Shown here piece by piece: positions 51,911 through 58,973 of a DNA stretch of 61,819 nucleotides. This DNA is from Methanoculleus methanifontis (GTDB lineage Archaea > Halobacteriota > Methanomicrobia > Methanomicrobiales > Methanoculleaceae), in NCBI RefSeq assembly GCF_030464365.1, contig NZ_VCYI01000016.1, positions 1-61,819 on the forward strand, written 5' to 3'. Under the pieces are notes generated by a model. The model did no database searches, was not told the DNA's origin, and saw only the letters and a list, made by a program, of their open reading frames with translations. The first letter of the stretch is position 1, and each line of letters begins with the position of its first letter. Both the position numbers and the translations under genes were made by a program.

Positions 51911-53137
51911 ATGTCGCATCTCACCGTCGATCTCGGAGGCCGGCCCGGCCTCGACTGCCGGGGATTCTGTTCGTACTGCTACTTCAAACACGTCGAGGGG
52001 ACGACGGCGTTCGGCTGCAAATACTGCCTCCCCTTCCAGAAGGGGTGCGACTACTGCACCCGGGGGGTGCGGGAAGGGTATGAGGCGTTCAAGAGCCTCA
52101 GGACGGTCGCCGACGAGACGCTCGCGAACCTCCAGGTGATGAGCGACGACGTCGACCGGATCACCATCAGCGGCGGCGGCGACCCGAGCTGCTACCCGGA
52201 GTTTCGCGACCTCATCGAACTCCTCGGCAGCATGGAGGTGCCGCTCCACATCGGCTACACCAGCGGCAAGGGGTTCGATGACCCGGGGCTGGCCGACCAC
52301 CTCATCGAGAACGGCCTCGCCGAGGTCTCCTACACGGTCTTCGCCGCCGACCCCGAACTCCGGCGGCAGTGGATGCACGACCCGACGCCGGAAGCCTCGC
52401 TCGCGGTCCTCGGCCGGCTCTGCGGCGCAATCGACGTTTACGCCGCAACAGTCGTCATCCCCGGCGTCAACGATGGCAAAACCCTCGAAGATACCTGCGC
52501 GTGGCTGGAGGAGCGCGGCGCAAAAGGGCTTATCCTGATGCGGTTTGCAAACCGGACCGACCAGGGGCTGATCCTCGGCAACGCTCCTCTCCTCGAGGGG
52601 CAGCGGGTTCACACTGTCGACGAGTTCCACGACATCGTCACCGACCTCAACGACCGGTTCTCGATGAAGATCAGCGGGACGCCGCTCGGCGACCCCTCGA
52701 TCGGGTCGCCGTTCGCGATCCTCCACGAGCCCGACCTCCTGAAGAAACTCCCGCGCGTCCGGAAGCGCGCGACGGTGATCACCGGGAGCATCGCGGCCCC
52801 ATTCCTCCAGCGGGCCCTCTCGATCCGCGGCTCGATCTCGAGGGTCGTTCCGGTCAAGAAGGAGATCGCCTGCCTCATCACCGCCGATGACCTCGCCGGG
52901 GTGAACCTAAAGAGGCTCGAAGACGTCGTTATCCTCCCCGGCCGGGCGTTCGTCCACGACGCCGAAGCAAGGACGATCCTCTCCGCCGACGGCGTCGACC
53001 GCGAGGTGGTGCGCGGCCCCGAGTCGCTGACCGCCGACGCGGAGACGAGCATGGGCATGACCCGGATGGAAGTCCTCGATAAGGAGATGGAAGGGTTCGC
53101 GGCCCTGATAAACACGATCAACCGCTACGGGCTCTGA
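51911..53137 (+). CDS. mmp10: Methyl-coenzyme M reductase arginine methyltransferase Mmp10
   Basis: A 408-residue cobalamin-dependent radical SAM enzyme that C-methylates an arginine in the McrA active site. The radical SAM triad is CRGFCSYCYF (Cys16, 20, 23), and a second Cys group FGCKYCLPFQKGCDYC (36-49) follows, as in known Mmp10. ISGGGDPSCYPEF and GYTSGKGFD help bind SAM. MSHLTVDLGGRPGLDCRG is the typical N-terminus, so the ATG at 51911 is used although a longer upstream frame exists. The mcr operon is not in the window. Confidence 0.93.
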   Translation: MSHLTVDLGGRPGLDCRGFCSYCYFKHVEGTTAFGCKYCLPFQKGCDYCTRGVREGYEAFKSLRTVADETLANLQVMSDDVDRITISGGGDPSCYPEFRDLIELLGSMEVPLHIGYTSGKGFDDPGLADHLIENGLAEVSYTVFAADPELRRQWMHDPTPEASLAVLGRLCGAIDVYAATVVIPGVNDGKTLEDTCAWLEERGAKGLILMRFANRTDQGLILGNAPLLEGQRVHTVDEFHDIVTDLNDRFSMKISGTPLGDPSIGSPFAILHEPDLLKKLPRVRKRATVITGSIAAPFLQRALSIRGSISRVVPVKKEIACLITADDLAGVNLKRLEDVVILPGRAFVHDAEARTILSADGVDREVVRGPESLTADAETSMGMTRMEVLDKEMEGFAALINTINRYGL

Positions 53138-53694
53138 CGGGCGGCCAGCCCGAGGAACCGCTCGACGATCCACTCGTTCCTGACCTCGGGGTAAAAGAGG
53201 AGCCCGTAGAGGGGAAGCGAGCGGTGCCGGATCGCCTGGACGCACCGGTCCGAGGCGGCGAGTGCTACGAACTCCCCGGGCACCCGCACGGCATGCTCGT
53301 GCACCTCGTAGGCGGGAAAGACCTCCTGCCCGGCAAAGAGTGGGTCGGGCGCGAGAACGTTTACGTCGACCATGCCGATCTCGCAGCACGGCTCAGTGCC
53401 GCCGCCGAACGCCGCCGCGAGCGCCAGCATGCCGGAGGATATCCCGAGCACCGGGCGCTCGAACGAGAGAAGCCACCGGAACAGTTCCGGCTGTTCCATG
53501 TATCCGGTATCCATCAGCGCCGTGCCGCAGAGGATCGCTGCATCCGCGCTCTTAAGGTCCGGTGCGCCGACGGCGGTGTAGTGGCGGGTGAGGAACGGTG
53601 TTTCGGCCCTGCAAAGAATTCGTTCAACCGGCGCGACGAACTCGTCGCGGGAGAGCGAGCCGTCCCGGTAGCAGAGGTCGACGACCAGGATCAT
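53125..53694 (-). CDS. Class I glutamine amidotransferase-like protein lacking the catalytic residues
   Basis: A 189-residue GATase1-fold protein. The nucleophile elbow reads LGISSGMLALAA (83-94), with Ser86 where GxCxG has Cys, and the usual FHPE reads LLFYPE (165-170), with Tyr168 replacing His; only Glu170 is retained. It therefore cannot act as a normal glutaminase and may bind a ligand or serve as a regulatory subunit. Start at 53694 forms an ATGA overlap with the upstream Dph6 gene, so the two are coupled. The 3' end overlaps convergent mmp10 by 13 nt. Confidence 0.85.
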   Translation of the reverse strand: MILVVDLCYRDGSLSRDEFVAPVERILCRAETPFLTRHYTAVGAPDLKSADAAILCGTALMDTGYMEQPELFRWLLSFERPVLGISSGMLALAAAFGGGTEPCCEIGMVDVNVLAPDPLFAGQEVFPAYEVHEHAVRVPGEFVALAASDRCVQAIRHRSLPLYGLLFYPEVRNEWIVERFLGLAARQSP

Positions 53695-54371
53695 TTCGCC
53701 ACCAGCCCCGCCCGCTCGATCCGCAGAACGCCGTTGTAGTTCCGGTAGACCTTCGACGCCTCCTCGATCGCGATCTTCTGAGCGAAGAAGGGGGCGTCGA
53801 CGACGAACGTCTCGAGTTCCCCTCCTTCGCCGGTGAGGGTGACCTGATATTTTTGGGCGATTGCCCGGAGCTCGTCGAGTGTGCGGCGGTCGATCTCCCG
53901 CCCGAGCCAGGACTCGTCGAAGGGAGCGGAGAAGACACCCGCGATGACGACCGTAAACCCGGCACCGATGAGTTCTTCCATGTAGGCTTCCTGGTCGGCG
54001 AGCCAGAGCGGGTTGAAGCACCAGAGCCCCAGTTCCCGGCATATCCGTTGAACCCTCGCCGCCTGGTAGACCGAGAGGATCGCCCCGGTGACGACCCCCT
54101 CGATCCCGTACCGTTCCCTGGCGGCGAGGAGAGCCCGTTTCAGGTCGAGGAGTTCTTCCTCCTTCTCCCCGGCCGTCTCCACCTCCACGAGCGGGAACCC
54201 CGCCGCTTCGGCCTGCAGTGCGGCAAGGCGGATGTTCGGGGTGTGGAACATGTAACTCTCCGGGTTTTGGGAGACGACCGTGATCAGACAGGCAACCTCC
54301 TCCTTCTGGATCGCCTGCCAGCAGGCGAAGAGGGAGTCTTTCCCGCCGGAGAAGAGCACGCCGAGTTTCAT
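53691..54371 (-). CDS. dph6: Diphthine-ammonia ligase Dph6
   Basis: A 226-residue PP-loop ATPase for the last step of diphthamide synthesis on elongation factor 2, amidating diphthine with ammonia and ATP. VLFSGGKDSLFACW at 5-18 is the P-loop, and the DUF71-type features SYMFHTPNIRL, GVVTGAILSVYQAARVQRIC, and LTGEGGELETFV near 181-192 are intact. Archaeal Dph6 uses free ammonia and lacks a glutaminase domain; the coupled GATase-like protein might have been such a partner but has lost its active site. ATG at 54371 is the first Met of the conserved sequence. Confidence 0.92.
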   Translation of the reverse strand: MKLGVLFSGGKDSLFACWQAIQKEEVACLITVVSQNPESYMFHTPNIRLAALQAEAAGFPLVEVETAGEKEEELLDLKRALLAARERYGIEGVVTGAILSVYQAARVQRICRELGLWCFNPLWLADQEAYMEELIGAGFTVVIAGVFSAPFDESWLGREIDRRTLDELRAIAQKYQVTLTGEGGELETFVVDAPFFAQKIAIEEASKVYRNYNGVLRIERAGLVAK

Positions 54372-54578
54372 GGTTCTTCCCGTATTGTTCTCCTCCATGG
54401 CACGATAACCCCTGCGGCGGCGGTGCCGGAAGCGGCCGGGAGGCAAAAGGCCGGATCCGGCATACCGTCCGGGAAAATCGGAGGATTTGCGACCGCCACC
54501 GCCCGGGGAGGATCAGGATTATATGCTGTCGAATCTTCACCGGATGTGAGCACCGGGGGTGTATCAGGAGGGCTCACT

Positions 54579-54770
54579 ATGGCAGAAAACAGCCAGCATC
54601 CGGAAGAACAGATCGAAGTGGTGGTAAATTGCGTCCTGGTAGACTACCGGGGGGATCCCGAGTCGCGGGGCCGGATTGTCCACGCGATCCTTGAGTGGGC
54701 AGAGGAGCACCCGGACGAGTGGAACGAACTCCAGGAACGCTGCCAGCAGCGTCACGAAGTGCTGGCATAA
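54579..54770 (+). CDS. Small acidic protein of unknown function
   Basis: A 63-residue protein preceded by a strong AGGAGGG site about 6 nt before the ATG at 54579. It begins MAENSQHPEEQIEVVVNCVL and contains GRIVHAILEWAEEHPDEWNE, a helix rich in Glu and Trp, with no membrane segment. GC-rich third positions support real coding. I do not recognise a family. It is divergent from dph6 and about 150 nt before the sensor kinase on the same strand, so regulation with the kinase is possible but not shown. Confidence 0.7.
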   Translation: MAENSQHPEEQIEVVVNCVLVDYRGDPESRGRIVHAILEWAEEHPDEWNELQERCQQRHEVLA

Positions 54771-54918
54771 GCCCCCTGGACAGGATATAACATCTCTTCT
54801 CTCCTTCCATCTCCGGGGTAAGACCGCGGGAAGTCGTCGGGTCCAGGGTTTCTGACGGTATGTTCAATACCCGGTGTTAATGTAGTACGAAAAACAAGCC
54901 TATAATCAGGCAACTTGT

Positions 54919-56793
54919 ATGGTTTCAGCGGACAGCAGCACCGGACTCGTGAATCAGGGGCCCAACTGGCAGCTGCTTGCCGCCGCGCCCGTCCTTCTAC
55001 TGGCACTGGTCGTTGCGGTCCAGTCTTTCATGAATGTTCCGTTTGATTTCGTTGCTCCCTTCCAGGCAGCACTCAATATCCTCCCGAACATGGGTTCCGT
55101 GCTCCTGGCCGTTCTCGTGGCATGGGCCGCGATGAAGACCGGGCGGCTGCAGCTTGTCTGGATGGGGTCCGGCATTCTCGTGCTGGGCCTGGCCATTCTG
55201 CTGGCGAACCTGGTCGGGACCCCGATCAGCCTGAACAACGGAGTGCAGATCCAGAATCTCGGTGCCGTTCTCGCCGGTGCCCTGCATCTTGCCGGCGCTC
55301 TGATCGCCGTCTTCTCGATCGGGCTCGCCAGGCCCGATCCGCGACAACGGGCGGTTGCACTCGCAGTGGGTTACGGCGGCAGCATAGCGGCGGTCACCCT
55401 GATCGTCATCGCGAGCACGGCCGGGGCGATTCCCGAATTCTTCATCCCGGGAGAGGGAGGAACCCCGATCCGGCAGGTGGTCATCACCCTCGCTGCGGGT
55501 CTCTTTGCCGCTGCTGCGCTGGTGGTATTTATAAACTATATTCGTTCGCGTTCGTCGTTCCAGTATCTATACGGTCTGGCGCTGGCTCTCCTCGCCCTCG
55601 GCCAGATCGCGTACCTGCTAACCCTGTCCCGCGGCGACCTCATGGCCTGGGCAGGCAGGGCAGGGCAGTGGGGTGCCTCCCTGTACTTCCTGCTGGCCCT
55701 GCTCCTGATCCTCCGCCTTTCAGGCAGCCGCATGGCGAACGTTCATTACGTGCTGGACTACATCTTTCCTCCCTCCAGCAAAGGCTACAGGTTTCTGATC
55801 GAGTCGTCCCCCGACGCAATCATCGGCCTGGATGCGGGGGGAAACGTGCTGGTATGGAATGCTGCCGCCGAGAGCATACTCGGCTACAGCAGCAGGGAGG
55901 TCGTAGGGAGGCCTATCGGGGATCTGGAAAGCAACCCGGTCCCGGAAGGTTCCGGCATGCAGGAGCCAGGGGAGATATTCTTCCGGCGCCGGGACGGCAG
56001 AGAGATGTGGCTTGAGGTCTCGGTGGCGCACTGCACCGTCCGCGGGAGTCCGATCACCACCGTCAATATCAGGGACATCACCGATCGGAAGCGGGCGGAA
56101 GAAGAACGAGCACAACTACACAAAAGACTTGAAGATGCGCACCGTGAGGCGAACCTGTATCTCGACATCATGACCCACGACATCAGGAACGCCAACACCG
56201 TCACGACGATGTACGCGGATCTCATGGTCGAGATGCTGGAGGGCGAGCCGGGTGCGTATGCAGAGAAACTGCGCGGCAGTGTCGAGAAGAGCAATGAAAT
56301 TCTCCGGAATGTCGCCACCATCAGGCGGCTTCAGGAGGAGCCGTCCCTGCTTGCTCCGGTGAACCTCGATACCGTCGTCCGAAAGGAGATCGAGACCTTC
56401 CCCGGGGCATCGATCCACTACGAGGACGCGCCGGTCGAGGTGAGGGCGGACGGACTCCTCTCCGAGGTCTTTGCGAACCTCATCGGCAACGCTGTCAAGT
56501 TCGGTGGACCGGACGTTGAGGTAACCATCCGGGTCAGGGAGCTGGACGGGGAGGTCGAGGTCTCGGTCGAGGACACCGGCCCCGGTGTTCCGGACGACGT
56601 GAAGGAGAGACTCTTCCGCCGGCTGGAGCGCGGAAAAGCCAGAGGTCCGGGCAAGGGGATCGGACTCTTCATCTCCCGGATGCTCATCGAGCGCTACGGC
56701 GGCCGGATATGGGTCGAGGACCGGGTGCCCGGCCGTCCTGATGAGGGAGCGGCGTTCTGGTTCACACTCTGGAAAAGCGCGCAGGATGGGTGA
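54919..56793 (+). CDS. Membrane PAS-domain sensor histidine kinase
   Basis: A 624-residue kinase. The first 275 residues contain about eight hydrophobic helices, an integral membrane sensing module resembling MASE-type domains. A PAS domain follows (about 292-400; FLIESSPDAIIGLDAGGNVL, NIRDITDRKRAEEE). The phosphoacceptor His420 is in IMTHDIRNANTV, a variant H-box common in methanogens, and the ATPase part has the N-box NLIGNAVKFG, EDTGPGVPDD and GKGIGLFISRM. No response regulator is next to it. Methanogen kinases of this type often act with distant or CheY-like partners. Ligand unknown. Confidence 0.92.
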   Translation: MVSADSSTGLVNQGPNWQLLAAAPVLLLALVVAVQSFMNVPFDFVAPFQAALNILPNMGSVLLAVLVAWAAMKTGRLQLVWMGSGILVLGLAILLANLVGTPISLNNGVQIQNLGAVLAGALHLAGALIAVFSIGLARPDPRQRAVALAVGYGGSIAAVTLIVIASTAGAIPEFFIPGEGGTPIRQVVITLAAGLFAAAALVVFINYIRSRSSFQYLYGLALALLALGQIAYLLTLSRGDLMAWAGRAGQWGASLYFLLALLLILRLSGSRMANVHYVLDYIFPPSSKGYRFLIESSPDAIIGLDAGGNVLVWNAAAESILGYSSREVVGRPIGDLESNPVPEGSGMQEPGEIFFRRRDGREMWLEVSVAHCTVRGSPITTVNIRDITDRKRAEEERAQLHKRLEDAHREANLYLDIMTHDIRNANTVTTMYADLMVEMLEGEPGAYAEKLRGSVEKSNEILRNVATIRRLQEEPSLLAPVNLDTVVRKEIETFPGASIHYEDAPVEVRADGLLSEVFANLIGNAVKFGGPDVEVTIRVRELDGEVEVSVEDTGPGVPDDVKERLFRRLERGKARGPGKGIGLFISRMLIERYGGRIWVEDRVPGRPDEGAAFWFTLWKSAQDG

Positions 56794-56799
56794 GCGATC

Positions 56800-56987
56800 T
56801 TCTGCAGGCGAGCAGGTGTACACCCCCGGGGAGTGTGACGCCGCCGTTATCGGGAGTGCCGTGTATATGGAGCACTGGATGAAGGATGCGGCGGAACCGG
56901 GCGGCTCTTCCCGAGGGCGACTTTCGCAACCGGGACGATATCGAGGCCTGGACCGGCGGTATTGCGCGGGCGCTGGAGGCTCCTTAG
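56800..56987 (+). pseudogene. Flavodoxin-domain remnant
   Basis: Two pieces of a flavodoxin-like protein, as in HemG-type or archaeal flavodoxins, remain in different frames. The first reads ECDAAVIGSAVYMEHWMKDA (about 56830-56890), the loop that binds FMN in this family; after a deletion and shift the second reads LPEGDFRNRDDIEAWTGGIA followed by RALEAP and a TAG at 56985. The middle, of some 80 residues, and the N-terminus are lost. It follows the sensor kinase and precedes tRNA-Leu, with a possible rubredoxin remnant beyond. Confidence 0.65.
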
Positions 56988-57029
56988 CAGCAATGAATGG
57001 CGTAAATAATTTAATCCCGTAAAACCGAA

Positions 57030-57114
57030 TGCGAGGGGTGAGATTCGAACTCACGAACTCCTACGAGACTAGGCCCTCAACCTAGCGCCTTTGACCTGGC
57101 TTGGCAACCCTCGC
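57030..57114 (-). tRNA. tRNA-Leu (GAG)
   Basis: An 85-nt class II tRNA on the minus strand. The acceptor stem is GCGAGGG with CCCTCGC-type complement and discriminator A. The anticodon arm CTAGG/CCTAG encloses TTGAGGG, giving anticodon GAG for CTC/CTT codons. A long variable arm (TCTCGTAGGA) and the T arm GTTCGAATC are present. No intron and no encoded CCA are seen. Confidence 0.95.
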
Positions 57115-57493
57115 CCGAATCGCCCGAACGGAAACAGAAGATGCATCGATTGCACTTTCATGCCCCGTTTACCTCATTTAATCTGTTGTCATACATAAAA
57201 TACCTTTGTGCGGAGGGTGCGATGAGGGGGGCGCACCGGCCGGGAGGCGGTGCGGGGGGGTCGCCTGTGCACGCCCCCCTCACACCCCTTCAGTGCGGGG
57301 CATGCGGTCACGTCTACAAACCCGGAAAGACCCCAAACCGCCAGCAGATACGATCCCGGTCATCGCGTACGAAGCCACATCAGCTCGGTACGCCGGCGTA
57401 AACGGTGCTCTCTCTGGGTTCAATCCTATCTCTTATTGGTGCAGGAGAAACAAACGCTCGAATACCTGACGAAATCCGGAGGGGTCCCTGTTT
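57115..57493. other. Region with possible rubredoxin remnant before cobO
   Basis: About 380 bases. On the plus strand near 57285-57395 the translation gives LQCGACGHVYKPGK, the first CxxC knuckle of rubredoxins, and after a +1 shift KDPKPPADTIP, as in the following loop; the second CxxC is absent. The remainder near 57400-57470 has no clear gene. Together with the flavodoxin remnant beyond tRNA-Leu it looks like a decayed redox cluster. Identification of the rubredoxin part is tentative. Confidence 0.4.
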
Positions 57494-58009
57494 ATGGAAC
57501 GAGGATATATTCACGTTTACACGGGCAACGGCAAAGGAAAGACGACTGCGGCGCTGGGTTTGTCGCTCCGGTGTGTCTGCGCCGGCAAAGGGGTGTTTTT
57601 CGGCCAGTTCATCAAAGACGGAGATTGCAGCGAACTTAGCGCAGGAAAACTCCTTCCAGATTTCGAGATCGTCCAGTTCGGGCGCGGATGTTTTATCGAC
57701 CGCAATCCCGATGAGAAAGACCGCACGACCGCCCGCGAAGGACTTGCACGGTGCGACAGGGTTCTGCAGTCGGGCGAATACGACCTGGTGGTGCTCGATG
57801 AGGTCAACGTGGCGCTCTTCTACGGCCTCTTCGGGGTGGTCGACGTCGTCGAGGCGCTGGAGAGGAGAGATCCCCGTGTAGAGGTCGTGCTCACCGGGAG
57901 GTATGCTCCGCAGGAGATAATCGATGCCGCGGACCTGGTTACCGAGATGAGAGAGGTCAAACACTATTATCATGAAGGGGTGGAGGCCCGCCCGGGTATC
58001 GAGCGCTGA
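57494..58009 (+). CDS. cobO: Cob(I)yrinic acid a,c-diamide adenosyltransferase (CobO/BtuR type)
   Basis: A 171-residue P-loop adenosyltransferase adding the 5'-deoxyadenosyl group to cobalt corrinoids. HVYTGNGKGKTTAALG at 7-22 is the unusual CobA/CobO P-loop; VVLDEVNVALFYGLF is the Walker B region, and EVVLTGRYAPQEIIDAADLVTEM the C-terminal motif. Length fits the family. It lies about 300 nt before a coupled methyltransferase/radical SAM pair on the same strand. Methanogens need B12-type cofactors for methyl transfer; a cobalamin link to the downstream genes is only suggested by proximity. Confidence 0.93.
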   Translation: MERGYIHVYTGNGKGKTTAALGLSLRCVCAGKGVFFGQFIKDGDCSELSAGKLLPDFEIVQFGRGCFIDRNPDEKDRTTAREGLARCDRVLQSGEYDLVVLDEVNVALFYGLFGVVDVVEALERRDPRVEVVLTGRYAPQEIIDAADLVTEMREVKHYYHEGVEARPGIER

Positions 58010-58313
58010 AGGGCTGCCGGGCCCCTCTGCCTCGTGGGTATCGTCCTGAAGGTGTCTGGACCGAAGAGCGCCCCGGAGACCTGTGCAGCAAACTGACGAC
58101 CGGGCTCCTTCTCCGGTGCCGGCACCAGGCTATGGTCAACCGGGCCCCCATCGCCGGCGATCGGGATCCCGGTGCCGCTCCGCCCGTCGCGGGCTGCCAC
58201 CTGTTCGGGCGACCTATCAATGGAATTCTTTTTCCTTTTTGACGATGTTAACTTCATTGTGCCAGGTGCAGACGCATCTTTCGTCTACACCAAACCGAGC
58301 GAAGGTCACACCC
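58010..58313. other. Intergenic region between cobO and the methyltransferase
   Basis: About 300 bases. The first 200 are GC-rich with possible pairing (CCGGG/CCCGG-type) and read-through frames that lack starts. The segment 58215-58260 is AT-rich (CTTTTTCCTTTTTGACG) and may include the cobO terminator and a promoter for the next operon. A GGAGACCTG near 58074 resembles part of a B12-box but without the other riboswitch elements. Confidence 0.4.
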
Positions 58314-58973
58314 ATGCATGAGAAAAAGGACAAATTCGACAAAAAAGGCGCCGGCGGTATGGACGAGATCGCAAAGACCCTCTTTGCCCCGATATACCCG
58401 GTGATCGCACAGAACATCATCGATCGCTTCGGCATCACCGAAGGCACCTGCATCGACATCGGCAGCGGGCCGGCATCGCTGGCGATCGCCATTGCAGAGC
58501 GGTCCAGCCTCTCGGTCATCGCCCTGGACTCCTCAGGCGACATGCACGAGGCTGCATCGAAAAATATTGCAAACGCAGGCCTATCCGGCCGTATACGGCT
58601 CCTGCAGGGGGATGTTCACGATATCCCGCTCGCCGACGACACCGCGGACCTGATCGTCAGCAGGGGTTCGATGTTCTTCTGGGACGACATCCACACCGCC
58701 TTCCGCGAGATCTACCGGATTCTCAAACCGGGTGGAAAGACCTGCATCGGCGGGGGATTCGGCAACAAAGAACTGCGCGACGCGATCTCGGCGGAGATGA
58801 TCCGCCGCAACCCCGACTGGAAGGAGTTCAACAGGAAGAACATTTCACCGGAGAACGTGGAGCGGTTCCGGACCATGTTAAACGAGATCGGCGTCCCTTC
58901 GTTCGAGATCCTCTACGGGGACAAAGGGTTCTGGATCGTCATTTCCAAGACAGCTGGCGGTGCACTCCCATGA
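58314..58973 (+). CDS. SAM-dependent methyltransferase coupled to the radical SAM gene
   Basis: A 219-residue class I methyltransferase. CIDIGSGPASLAIAIA (46-61) is the SAM-binding loop; VIALDSSGDMHE gives the acidic strand-2 end, and LLQGDVHDIPLADDTADLIV the typical motif II-III stretch. WDDIHTAFREIYRILKPGG is the usual conserved helix. Start is ATG at 58314 (MHEKKDKFDK). Its TGA overlaps the next ATG (ATGA), so it is made with the radical SAM/binding-protein fusion. The substrate is unknown. Related methyltransferases are often tied to small-molecule or metallophore pathways; no such pathway is proven here. Confidence 0.9.
   Translation: MHEKKDKFDKKGAGGMDEIAKTLFAPIYPVIAQNIIDRFGITEGTCIDIGSGPASLAIAIAERSSLSVIALDSSGDMHEAASKNIANAGLSGRIRLLQGDVHDIPLADDTADLIVSRGSMFFWDDIHTAFREIYRILKPGGKTCIGGGFGNKELRDAISAEMIRRNPDWKEFNRKNISPENVERFRTMLNEIGVPSFEILYGDKGFWIVISKTAGGALP

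Noticed and set aside
58060-58090. B12-box-like GGAGACCTG after cobO, hinting at a cobalamin riboswitch
   Set aside because: The match is only nine bases, the upstream GCCACTG and other conserved pieces are missing in the right order, it lies downstream of cobO, and cobalamin riboswitches are essentially bacterial.
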